From Halovenus rubra (lineage in GTDB: Archaea > Halobacteriota > Halobacteria > Halobacteriales > Haloarculaceae), in assembly GCF_026586665.1 (NCBI RefSeq), contig NZ_JAODIY010000016.1, positions 1 to 64,000 of the forward strand: a DNA stretch of 64,000 nucleotides, in the 5' to 3' direction. The notes beneath the pieces were generated by a model. The model had not been told where the DNA came from. It ran no database searches and saw nothing but the letters and a program-made list of their open reading frames with translations. This document shows positions 26,851-34,989 of this stretch, piece after piece. Each line of letters starts with the position of its first letter. Positions within the stretch are counted from its first letter, which is position 1. Position numbers and translations under genes: made by a program.

Positions 26851-28167
26851 ATGACACAATTCTTAGGAGGGAACCGTGCGAACCCGGGAGGCGTGACTCT
26901 CCTGAGCGACCCACGGAAACGGCGGTGGATTGGCTGGGGGGCGCTGGCGCTGGTCTTTCTGGCGGTCAACGTCCACCGTCTCTCGACAGCCGTCCTCTCC
27001 GAGCAGTTGACGGCCGACTTCGGCATCTCGGCCGCACAGCTGGGTACGCTGCACGCATCCTTCTTCGCTATCTACGCAATCACGCAGATTCCGGCGGGCG
27101 TGTTCGCGGACCGGTACGGCCCGCGCTACGTCGGCAGCGGCGGCGCGTTCGTCCTGAGCGTGGGGGCAATCGGCTTCGCGATGAGCAACGGGTACCTCGC
27201 GGGGTTTCTTTCCCGCGGACTCATCGGTCTCGGCAGCACCGTCATCTTCGTTGTCATCCTGCGCTATTGCGCGAACTGGTACCGGGCCGACGAGTTCGCG
27301 ACGATGACCGGGCTGACTGCGAGCATCGCCGGACTCGGCGCAATCTTCGCGACGACGCCGCTGGCGCTCGCTGTCGAGCAGTTCGGCTGGCGCGAGACGG
27401 TGCTCGGCCTCGCAGCGTTCGGCTTCGTCGGGGGCGGAGCAGTCTTCGTGCTCGCCCGGAGTTCGCCAGCCAACGCGGGACTCGAACCAATCGAGAACGT
27501 CCCCGAACAGCCAACCGTCACCTTGCGGGAGACGGGACAACACCTCCGCGACCTGCTCGGGGACCCCGACCAGTGGCTGCTTTCGCTCATTTTCTTCTCG
27601 GCCTCCGGGACGGTCCTGACCATCCTGGGGCTCTGGGGCGTCCCTTACCTGGTCGTGGTGTACGACCTGAGTGTCACGTCTGCATCGACGTACACGTTGC
27701 TTGGTTCGATTGGGATACTCATCGGCTCGCCGACTGTCGGCTGGGTTTCGGACCGCCTCGGCCAGCGAGTTCTCCCACTGCTCGTCGGTCTTGGCGGGTT
27801 TACACTCGTGCTCGCGGTCATTCCGGCCCTCGGCAAACCGCCGCTTCCCGTCATTGCGGTCGTCTACTTCGCCATCGGCTTCTGTCTCGGGTTCGCGATG
27901 CTCTCGCTGTCTATCGTCAAGGAGATGTACCCAGCCGGTGCGAGCGGCGTCGCCACAGCGACGGTCAACGGCTGGGGCTTTTTTGGCGCGACGGTGCTCC
28001 CGACGCTGATGGGGTTCGTCCTCGACCGCCATCGGACCGACGATATCGTGGCAGGCAGTGTCGCCTACACCGAGTACGGCTATCGCCTCGCGTTCGCTAT
28101 CACGACTGTCGCACTGGGCGTGGCGTTTCTCGCCGGCGTGTGGCTCCTGTACCGGGAACGGCGGTAA
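26851..28167 (+). CDS. Major facilitator superfamily transporter
   Basis: A 438-residue carrier with about twelve helices. MFS signatures appear as GVFADRYGPRYV in the loop between helices 2 and 3 and GWVSDRLGQRVLP in the equivalent loop of the second half. The first half resembles nitrate/hexuronate-type MFS members, but the substrate is not identifiable. The start is the ATG at 26851; a TTG at 26827 would add eight residues. The gene is visibly more GC-rich than its neighbours. It is convergent with the peptidase gene, 5 bases away. Confidence 0.85.
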   Translation: MTQFLGGNRANPGGVTLLSDPRKRRWIGWGALALVFLAVNVHRLSTAVLSEQLTADFGISAAQLGTLHASFFAIYAITQIPAGVFADRYGPRYVGSGGAFVLSVGAIGFAMSNGYLAGFLSRGLIGLGSTVIFVVILRYCANWYRADEFATMTGLTASIAGLGAIFATTPLALAVEQFGWRETVLGLAAFGFVGGGAVFVLARSSPANAGLEPIENVPEQPTVTLRETGQHLRDLLGDPDQWLLSLIFFSASGTVLTILGLWGVPYLVVVYDLSVTSASTYTLLGSIGILIGSPTVGWVSDRLGQRVLPLLVGLGGFTLVLAVIPALGKPPLPVIAVVYFAIGFCLGFAMLSLSIVKEMYPAGASGVATATVNGWGFFGATVLPTLMGFVLDRHRTDDIVAGSVAYTEYGYRLAFAITTVALGVAFLAGVWLLYRERR

Positions 28168-28172
28168 CCGGC

Positions 28173-30050
28173 CTAGACGTGCTCGTCAAGGAACTCGACG
28201 ATTTGCGAGTAAGCCTCGATGCGGTTTTCGAGCTTCGAGATGCCGTGGCCCTCGTCCTCGAAGATGCGTTTCTCGACGGGCACGCCCTGCTCGCGGGCAC
28301 CCTCGACAATCTGTTCGGCTTCGCCAACCGGGACGCGGGGGTCGTTCTCGCCGTGGAGGACGAACAGGGGGGCCTCGATGTTTTCGATGTTGTTGAGCGG
28401 GCTGATATCTTCAAGGAACCCGCGGTCCTCCTCCAGCGAGCCGTACTCGGCCTCGCGGAGCTTGCGCCGCCACGGTCCCGTGTTTTCGAGGAACGTGACG
28501 AAGTTGGCGATGCCGACGATGTCGACGCCGGCCGCCCAGCGCTCGGGGAATTCGGTCACCGACGCTAGCACCATGAACCCGCCGTAGGAGCCACCCTTGG
28601 CGACAAAGCGGTCTGGGTCGACCGCGTCGTGACCCTCCAGCCAGTCCAGTGCGGCCTCGATATCCCGGACGGAGTCCATCCGATTCTCCACGTCATCAAG
28701 GTGTGTGTACGACCGCCCGTAGCCCGTCGACCCGCGGACGTTCGGCTCGAAGACGGCGTACCCCCGCGAGAGGAAGTATTGGGTCAAGCCGGCAAAGGAA
28801 GGACGGCGCTGACTTTCTGGACCGCCGTGGATATCGACGATAACTGGGGCGCCACCCTCTGGAACATTCTCGGGCAGTGAAAAGAACGCAGGAATCTCCC
28901 TGCCATCAAAACTCTCGTAGTGGACGAGGTCCGGTTCGACAAAGCTCTCCAGTGGGATGCCCGCCGTCGAAGCGTGGGTCCAGCGTGTCACTGACTCGTC
29001 GAGGAGCGTATCGGCCGCTCCGTCACCTCCGAGAATCTCGTCGCTGTCGGCCTCCCGAAGCGCCTGCACGTCGACCACAGAGATGTTGGTATTGAGAGAG
29101 CGGCCGGTCGAGGAGATTGCGAGCCGGTTGCCGTCGGGACCGAAGCTGATGCCGCCGGCGACGTTGCCCGGCATCTCCGGCATCGGTAGCTCGGATATCT
29201 CGGTTTCGCCGGTTAGTTCACCCAGCGTCAGGTCGGTGTAGCCGTCGACGTTCCGGGAGTAGGCAAGTAAGCCGCTATCCTCATCAAGTGCGACGCCGCC
29301 GACGTTCCAGTCGCCGCCATCACGAACGGTTTCGAGGTTACCCGTTTCGGCGTCCATCCGGGCGAGATACATCGTATCGGCGCCGCGGTCGGTAGCGACA
29401 TACAACGCCTCGCCATCGGGTGCCCACTGTGGGCTCCGGTAGCGAACCTCGTCGTCGTCGGGATTCAGGTGACGAACCTCGCCTGTGTCGAGGTCCAGAA
29501 CCGACACGTCTTGGTCGAACCCAGAGTGTGATTCGACAAGAATCAGTTCGTCACCGTCTGGACTCCAGCCGCCAACGGTGAACCAGCCATCACCTTCGAA
29601 GACCCGCTCCGCGTCATTCCCAGTCCCATCCCTGTCTTGTACGTACACATCGAAGACTGACTCGTCACGACGGTTCGAGGCAAACGCAAACTGCTCGCCA
29701 TCGGAACGCCAGCCACCCCAGTAGTGTTTGGCGTCTGGCATATCTGTTAGTGGGGTTATGTGCCCATCCCCATCGAGCCTGAACAGTTGCATGCGCTCGT
29801 TGCCACCCTCATCCATGCCAAAAATCAGCTCGGGTCGCTCTGGCGAGTAACTACAAAAGGAGACAGGCTCGTCGTAGAAGGTTCGCTGTACTGGCCAACT
29901 ACCGGGTTCGTCCATCGTCCATATCTGGGGCACCCCGGTCGTGTCGAGCAGGAATGCGAGCGTCCCATCTGGAGAGAGCGAAGCAGCATACGCCTGGCGT
30001 ATCGTGAGATACCGTTCGAGATTGTACACAGCAGTGTCAAACGGTTGCAT
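28173..30050 (-). CDS. S9-family prolyl oligopeptidase-like serine peptidase
   Basis: A 625-residue cytoplasmic peptidase. Residues ~30-350 form a beta-propeller with repeated SPDG/APDG-type blades. Residues ~370-625 are the alpha/beta-hydrolase domain. The catalytic triad is visible: Ser in GGSYGGFM, Asp in GENDPRVP and His in DEGHGI. The family (acylaminoacyl-peptidase, dipeptidyl peptidase) trims short peptides. No signal sequence is present. It is divergent from the small winged-helix gene, with ~180 bases between them that must hold both promoters. Confidence 0.9.
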   Translation of the reverse strand: MQPFDTAVYNLERYLTIRQAYAASLSPDGTLAFLLDTTGVPQIWTMDEPGSWPVQRTFYDEPVSFCSYSPERPELIFGMDEGGNERMQLFRLDGDGHITPLTDMPDAKHYWGGWRSDGEQFAFASNRRDESVFDVYVQDRDGTGNDAERVFEGDGWFTVGGWSPDGDELILVESHSGFDQDVSVLDLDTGEVRHLNPDDDEVRYRSPQWAPDGEALYVATDRGADTMYLARMDAETGNLETVRDGGDWNVGGVALDEDSGLLAYSRNVDGYTDLTLGELTGETEISELPMPEMPGNVAGGISFGPDGNRLAISSTGRSLNTNISVVDVQALREADSDEILGGDGAADTLLDESVTRWTHASTAGIPLESFVEPDLVHYESFDGREIPAFFSLPENVPEGGAPVIVDIHGGPESQRRPSFAGLTQYFLSRGYAVFEPNVRGSTGYGRSYTHLDDVENRMDSVRDIEAALDWLEGHDAVDPDRFVAKGGSYGGFMVLASVTEFPERWAAGVDIVGIANFVTFLENTGPWRRKLREAEYGSLEEDRGFLEDISPLNNIENIEAPLFVLHGENDPRVPVGEAEQIVEGAREQGVPVEKRIFEDEGHGISKLENRIEAYSQIVEFLDEHV

Positions 30051-30230
30051 GAATCAAAGCTGTTGTGGGCTCGACCGTTTCCCGACACACAAACGGTAGT
30101 TTCGACAAGACTCTCGACCATCCCCTGTTGAATTAACTATCTACCTTTATTCTATGATATAGTGTACAATAGCAGTTTATAGATGTTTTTTAGCACAAAC
30201 TTTACAAGTGAATGGTTTAGAAGTGGTCAT

Positions 30231-30509
30231 ATGGGTACAAGAGTGGGTGACCCAAACGACACGTCACCGAGACTGTCCGAAGCAGAATACAGGGACCGAT
30301 TGCGGGAGTTGCCACCAAGTGCGAAGCTTGTCGCGCGGGTGCTCAGAGCGGAGGGTCCGCTCCCACAAGGAGACATCGCAGCGGAATCATTGCTCCCGGA
30401 GCGGACTGTCAGGTACGCACTGAACCGACTCGAAGCGGACAATCTTATTGAGAGGCAGTATAGTCTCTCCGATGCTCGTAAACAAGTCTATACGGTGACT
30501 GTCCGCTGA
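30231..30509 (+). CDS. Small winged-helix (MarR-like) regulator
   Basis: A 92-residue protein. Residues ~20-85 form a winged helix: PSAKLVARVLR, GPLPQGDIA, LPERTVRYALNRLEADNLIERQ and a final strand pair. This matches MarR/TrmB-like DNA-binding domains without a ligand domain, a common haloarchaeal regulator type. The ATG at 30231 begins the family-like part; the open frame extends 16 codons upstream with no similarity. It may regulate itself or the divergent peptidase gene. Confidence 0.78.
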   Translation: MGTRVGDPNDTSPRLSEAEYRDRLRELPPSAKLVARVLRAEGPLPQGDIAAESLLPERTVRYALNRLEADNLIERQYSLSDARKQVYTVTVR

Positions 30510-30532
30510 AGATAGTGGACTCGTTTCGACAA

Positions 30533-30542
30533 CCGTTTTAAT
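30533..30542 (+). promoter_or_regulatory. TATA box of the RecJ-like gene
   Basis: CGTTTTAATC lies 23-32 bases before the ATG at 30565, typical leaderless spacing. Confidence 0.45.
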
Positions 30543-30564
30543 CCGGACCTGTTTAAGCAAAGCA

Positions 30565-32646
30565 ATGGCTACGTGTATCATCTGTGGTTCGTCTGTTGAC
30601 GGCCGCGTTTGTGACCTTCACGAAGAGGACGTTGTCTTTGAGTTTCGCGGCGCCCAACCCGACGAGTTGACACCGCGGCGGTACTACCGAGGAACTGTCG
30701 ACGGCTACGCCGAATTCGGTATCTTCGTCGACATCGGCGACAGCGTGACGGGACTGCTTCACAAGAGCGAACTCAACCAACGACTCGAGAGTATGAGTCT
30801 TGACCCGGGCGATTCCGTGTTCGTTCAAGTACAGAGCGTGAGAGACAACGGAAATGTCGATCTTGGCTGGTCAATCCGCCAAGAAGAGAGCCAGTTCCGC
30901 GGGACGCTCATCGACGACCCCGACGCTGACATGGAACTGCTCGCCGAGGAAGCCAATAGCGAAGAGGCCAACAAAACTGACGAGTCGACGGACAACGAGA
31001 CCACTGACGAGTCGACAGACGAAAAGACCACTGACGAGTCGACAGACGAAAAGACCACTGACGAGCCGACCGAAACGGCAGAGCAATCGGCCGAGACTGA
31101 TAACAATACGCCGGAGCAACTCGACATTCCTGGTGTCACGGTTGACCAACTCCCCGACCACGTCGGCAGCCGCATTCGTATCGAAGGTGAAGTCGAGACT
31201 GCCCGCCAGACAAGTGGCCCGACAATCTTTGAACTCCGCGACGAAACCGGCACAGTAGACTGTGCTGCCTTCGAGGAAGCTGGTGTCCGGGCTTATCCTG
31301 ATGTTACCGAAGGTAATATCGTGCGCATCGAGGGAGAAGTCGAGAAACGACGCGGTGAACTGCAGATTGAGACGGAGGCACTTGTCGTACTCGAAGATGA
31401 GGAGCGCGATGAAGTGACTGGCCGAATGCGCGACGCCCTTGTCGAGCGAGCGCGACCAGACGAAGTCGAAACGTTGGCTGATGACACCGCTGTCGAATCG
31501 GTTGTTGATGACATTCGCGACGCGGCAACGGCTATTCGTCGTGCTGTGCTCGAAGGTCGACCGGTTGTCGTCCGACACGCTGCAACTGCTGATGGATACG
31601 TTGCTAGTACAGCAATTGAACGCGCAACGCTGCCACTTATTCGCGAGGAACAGCAGGGTGCAGACGCGGAGTACCACTACTTCGACCGTCGCCCCCTCGA
31701 AGACGCTGTCTACGACATGGACGACGCGACGAACGACGTGACAACGATGCTCTCGAACCGAGAGCGCCACGGTGAGTCGCTCCCACTTTTCGTCTTCGTC
31801 GCCACCGGCGGCACCACTGAGTCCCTTGATGGCTTTGACCTGCTTGACGTGTACGACGCCCGCCGCATTGTCATCGATGAACGCGCTATCGACAGTGAGA
31901 TTCAGTCTGCAACTGACGTGCTCGTCGGCCCAGCACTCAATGGCGAAACCGAAACGACGGCCACGGCACTCGGCGCGACTGTCGCTGCACACGTAAACCC
32001 AGAGGTTCGTGATGACCTTGGTCATCTCCCAGCAGTGAGTTTCTGGGAGGAGACACCAGCCCAGTATCAAAAGCTTGCGACGGCCGCCGGCTACGATGCC
32101 GACGCCGTCCGCACTCTTCGCGAGGCCATCGCGCTGGAAGCGTTCTACCAGTCCTACGAGGACAAGCGCGAACTCATCATCGACCTCCTGTTCACCGACG
32201 AGACGAACGACCCAGCCGAACTTGCGGCCCACATCAGCGAACAGTTCCGGACCCGAATGGACACAGAAATCGAGACCGCAGAAGCCAATCTCGACCGGCA
32301 GACGGTTGGCGACGAGACGATACTCGTCCTCGATACCGACGCCTACACGCACCGGTTCGAGTTCCCGGCGACCCACCTCCTACTGGACGAGCTGTTCCGA
32401 CGCCATAGTGAGGATGCAGCCGCACTCGTCGGTATCGATGAAGACGAGGCCTACATTCGAACCACCCAGACTATCGACGTGCGTGACATAGTTGAGACAG
32501 CACAGGAGTCGGCACCTGATGCAGCGCTTGATGCCCGCGGCGCTCGTGAGGGACGTGTCGAGTTCCTGCGCGGCGAGCAAGAGGCTGCGCGCGACGCCCT
32601 TCTTACCGAACTCGGTAACGCGCTCTCTGCATCCCACCCGGCCTGA
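30565..32646 (+). CDS. S1/OB-fold RecJ-like DHH-superfamily protein with degenerate active site
   Basis: A 693-residue multidomain nucleic-acid protein. Residues 1-20 hold a CIIC...C.LH zinc motif. Residues ~38-110 are an S1 RNA-binding domain (YYRGTVDGY, FGIFVDIGD, GLLHKSEL). Residues ~136-175 are an acidic Thr/Glu repeat linker. Residues ~195-275 are an OB fold (IRIEGEV...IFELRD). The rest is a DHH-phosphoesterase fold. The catalytic motifs are altered: the usual DxDG segment reads ATADG (340-344) and the DHH motif reads VIDER (436-440). It may therefore bind single-stranded nucleic acid without cleaving it, perhaps as a GINS/RecJ-like structural partner. It is one of the RecJ-type paralogues typical of haloarchaea. 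Confidence 0.8.
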   Translation: MATCIICGSSVDGRVCDLHEEDVVFEFRGAQPDELTPRRYYRGTVDGYAEFGIFVDIGDSVTGLLHKSELNQRLESMSLDPGDSVFVQVQSVRDNGNVDLGWSIRQEESQFRGTLIDDPDADMELLAEEANSEEANKTDESTDNETTDESTDEKTTDESTDEKTTDEPTETAEQSAETDNNTPEQLDIPGVTVDQLPDHVGSRIRIEGEVETARQTSGPTIFELRDETGTVDCAAFEEAGVRAYPDVTEGNIVRIEGEVEKRRGELQIETEALVVLEDEERDEVTGRMRDALVERARPDEVETLADDTAVESVVDDIRDAATAIRRAVLEGRPVVVRHAATADGYVASTAIERATLPLIREEQQGADAEYHYFDRRPLEDAVYDMDDATNDVTTMLSNRERHGESLPLFVFVATGGTTESLDGFDLLDVYDARRIVIDERAIDSEIQSATDVLVGPALNGETETTATALGATVAAHVNPEVRDDLGHLPAVSFWEETPAQYQKLATAAGYDADAVRTLREAIALEAFYQSYEDKRELIIDLLFTDETNDPAELAAHISEQFRTRMDTEIETAEANLDRQTVGDETILVLDTDAYTHRFEFPATHLLLDELFRRHSEDAAALVGIDEDEAYIRTTQTIDVRDIVETAQESAPDAALDARGAREGRVEFLRGEQEAARDALLTELGNALSASHPA
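30979..31068 (+). repeat. 27-bp in-frame tandem repeat (acidic linker)
   Basis: About 3.3 copies of a 27-base unit (starting GACGAGTCGACAGACG) begin at 30979, 31006, 31033 and 31060. They encode TDESTDEKT-type nonapeptides in the linker between the S1 and OB domains. Copies 2 and 3 are identical and copy 1 differs at a few bases, so the array is young and could vary in number between strains. Confidence 0.8.
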
Positions 32647-32764
32647 TTCTGGGACTGCTCTCGTCACACAACAGTCTTGTTCTGTGATGGCGTCGTTTGT
32701 GCCGTTCTTATCCTTTTAGAAGCTGCAAACACAGCTAGCTATCACCATGTCGAACAAAGAACCC

Positions 32765-32772
32765 TTTATTAG
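32765..32772 (+). promoter_or_regulatory. TATA box of thyX
   Basis: TTTATTAG lies 22-29 bases before the ATG at 32794, fitting a leaderless transcript. Confidence 0.45.
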
Positions 32773-32793
32773 CTCAAGGTCACACGGACCTGT

Positions 32794-33537
32794 ATGGACG
32801 TTCAGCTACTCGAATCGACGGCTGACCCCGAACGCCTCATTTGCCAGGCAGCCCGTAACGATTACATGGAAGAGTACGTCGCTGACACGCCATTCGAGGA
32901 GGCCATGGCCTCGATGGGGGGCGACTCGCTCGAAGACAAACAGGAGACGCTCATCCACCACCTACTCGACCACGGCCACTTTGGTCCATTCGAACACCCC
33001 CATGCAACCTTCGCGGTGAAAGGCATCAGCCGCTCGTGTATGGCCCAACTCACCCGTCATCGGCACGTCTCTTTTGATGTGCAGTCGATGCGATACGTCT
33101 CGTTCGATGATGTCGACCCCGATGATGTTCACGACGGTGAGATGGTCGTCGTTCCTCCGTCCGCGACGGATCCCGACTGGGTTGGCCGCAACCAGCAGTC
33201 CGGTCAAGTTGATGAGGAGACTGCCGCCGAGCGTGAAGAACTGTATAGAGAGACAATTGCCAACTCTTTCGATGCCTATCAGGAACTACTGGAGAAAGGA
33301 ATGCCACCTGAAGACGCACGGTATGTCCTCCCAATCGGAACCAAGGTTAATCTCGTCATGTCGATGAACGCCCGCATGCTGATGCACGTCGCTGATATGC
33401 GTGCTGCCGCTGACGCACAGTGGGAAATCCGTGATATGACCGAACGTGTCCTTGACCTCGCTGCCCAGTGGTGTCCCATCACCTTCGAATACTACGACGA
33501 GGAGATGCACAACCGCAAGAACCGGCTCGCACCGTAG
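32794..33537 (+). CDS. thyX: FAD-dependent thymidylate synthase
   Basis: A 247-residue flavin enzyme that makes dTMP from dUMP with methylene-tetrahydrofolate. The ThyX signature RHR-x7-S is present at ~87-97 (RHRHVSFDVQS, followed by MRY), along with a C-terminal R and the SFD region that bind FAD and dUMP. Full length for the family. It stands alone with its own promoter, just upstream of tRNA-Glu. It is the last clearly core gene before the island. Confidence 0.95.
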   Translation: MDVQLLESTADPERLICQAARNDYMEEYVADTPFEEAMASMGGDSLEDKQETLIHHLLDHGHFGPFEHPHATFAVKGISRSCMAQLTRHRHVSFDVQSMRYVSFDDVDPDDVHDGEMVVVPPSATDPDWVGRNQQSGQVDEETAAEREELYRETIANSFDAYQELLEKGMPPEDARYVLPIGTKVNLVMSMNARMLMHVADMRAAADAQWEIRDMTERVLDLAAQWCPITFEYYDEEMHNRKNRLAP

Positions 33538-33639
33538 ACAACGGGTGCACTGCTGGTCGCAACCACTACTTGGTATACTCTCTCAGTGCAGGAGCAAAAC
33601 ATAATGGTTATACGGGCTTCGTCGCATACGATTTAACGC

Positions 33640-33714
33640 GCTCTGGTGGTGTAGTCCGGCCAATCATATTGCCCTCTCGAGGCAATGACCGGGGTTCAAA
33701 TCCCCGCCGGAGCA
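33640..33714 (+). tRNA. tRNA-Glu (anticodon CTC)
   Basis: The acceptor GCTCTGG (33640-33646) pairs with CCGGAGC (33707-33713), with one T-G wobble, followed by discriminator A at 33714. The anticodon stem TTGCC/GGCAA encloses CTCTCGA, giving anticodon CTC. The T arm CGGGG-TTCAAAT-CCCCG is perfect. CCA is not encoded. A tyrosine-recombinase gene begins 165 bases downstream, so the 3' end of this tRNA is a likely attachment site for the element to its right. Confidence 0.95.
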
Positions 33715-33771
33715 TCCTCATCCTTTTGCTGTCTTGTGGTTTTGGTGCGTGGCTAACCTGAGGTGAACCTA

Positions 33772-33882
33772 ATGCAACAGGGCAAACACGTAATCGAAGC
33801 CACCAAATCCCGTCGCTGTCTTGCGGTTCATGTTGTTGCCCCGGCAATTACATTCGACGAAAGTTTCCGGAGGCAATCATGA
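33772..33882 (+). CDS. 36-residue ORF overlapping the integrase start
   Basis: A 36-codon frame (MQQGKHVIEATKSRR...) is preceded by GAGGTGA about 6 bases before its ATG, one of the better ribosome-binding sites in the window. It ends in TGA at 33880-33882, overlapping the ATG of the recombinase (ATGA). That layout suggests translational coupling, or a small excisionase/regulator-like peptide. It is basic rather than acidic. No family recognised; it could also be a non-functional leader. Confidence 0.45.
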   Translation: MQQGKHVIEATKSRRCLAVHVVAPAITFDESFRRQS

Positions 33883-34985
33883 CCGAACTTGACGGAATTA
33901 CCGTTGTCACAGAGCCTAGTGAAAAAATACTAAACAATCGTCAACTATCTGACTACGAGCACCAACGGAAGGATTGTCTCGAGTGGTTACTCACCTTCGG
34001 AAAGAACCCTGACAAGGTGGATGGTTATGCGTTCGAAACTGTTCGCGCACGGGCCTACAGGATGGACATGTTCTATCGCTGGGTCTGGGAAAGCGAAGGC
34101 CGATACGTTGCGGATGTTGACCACGAACACGCAGACGACTGGATGGAAGAGTTAGCCTATCAGGACAAGAGTAACGCGCACAAGGACAACTGTCAGAAAG
34201 CCGTACAGATGTTGCTGAAGTGGCGACATCACGAACATGGTCTCAACGAGTGGAAGCCAGAAATCCGATTCAATAGTGGCGCATCGTCCTCACAGCCGAG
34301 AGATTTTTTGACGCGAGAAGAACGGAGCAAGATTAGAGAAGCCGCTCTTGAGTACGGCTCTGTTCCGTCCTACAACAGTCTCACACCTGAAGAACGGGAT
34401 CGCTGGCGAGCATACCTCGCTCAACGATTCGAAAAGCCCAAATCCGAGATCTCACCTGACGACTGGAATCGAGCCAATGGTTGGAAAATACCGTCACTGG
34501 TGTTCACCAGTCTCGATGCTGGATTGCGACCAATCGAAGCCGCACGCGCAACGTCCGCTTGGGTTGACGTAGAGAACGAAGTCCTCAGAATACCCAAAGA
34601 AGAGAGTTCAAAAAACCGCGATAACTGGATTGTCGGTCTACAGTCACGGACCGCAGATATGCTGCACCGGTGGCTCGTACAAAGAGAGACTATACCGATG
34701 TACGATAATACGGAGGCGTTGTGGTTGACTCGACAAGAGAATCCATATCGTTCTCGAGCGCTAAAACATCTCCTGTCTCGGTTATGTGAGTTGGCAGAGA
34801 TCGAAACCGAAGAAAGGAGCCTGAGTTGGTATGCGATTCGACATTCGGTAGGAACGTATATGACCCGTGAAGAGGGGCTGGCTGCGGCGCAGGCGCAACT
34901 TCGACATTCGAGCCCCCAGACAACAATGAAATACGATCAGGTACCCGTAGAGGACCGACAGGACGCGCTTGACCGGATGGGGTGA
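33879..34985 (+). CDS. Tyrosine recombinase/integrase
   Basis: A 368-residue phage-type integrase. Residues ~25-120 form the SAM-like core-binding domain and ~145-365 the catalytic domain. Visible active-site residues are the first Arg in DAGLRPIEAA (~216), a Lys in KEESSKNR, IRHS (R321, with Trp-Tyr replacing the usual first His), H343 in LRHSS and nucleophile Y352 in MKYDQ. A GGAGG lies 6 bases before the ATG. It lies just downstream of tRNA-Glu and probably integrated the island there. The disrupted recombinase at 36353-37573 is a clear homologue (shared TPEERDR and SWYxIRHSxGTY). Confidence 0.9.
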   Translation: MTELDGITVVTEPSEKILNNRQLSDYEHQRKDCLEWLLTFGKNPDKVDGYAFETVRARAYRMDMFYRWVWESEGRYVADVDHEHADDWMEELAYQDKSNAHKDNCQKAVQMLLKWRHHEHGLNEWKPEIRFNSGASSSQPRDFLTREERSKIREAALEYGSVPSYNSLTPEERDRWRAYLAQRFEKPKSEISPDDWNRANGWKIPSLVFTSLDAGLRPIEAARATSAWVDVENEVLRIPKEESSKNRDNWIVGLQSRTADMLHRWLVQRETIPMYDNTEALWLTRQENPYRSRALKHLLSRLCELAEIETEERSLSWYAIRHSVGTYMTREEGLAAAQAQLRHSSPQTTMKYDQVPVEDRQDALDRMG

Positions 34986-34989
34986 CAAC

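Noticed and set aside
26763-28568. 601-codon frame on the plus strand over the MFS gene
   Set aside because: It is Arg/Pro-rich low-complexity sequence, while the MFS frame has clear helices and motifs.
30871-32376. 501-codon open frame antisense to the RecJ-like gene
   Set aside because: It is Cys/Val/Arg-rich, unlike halophilic proteins, and lies wholly opposite a well-supported gene; such antisense frames are common with this codon bias.
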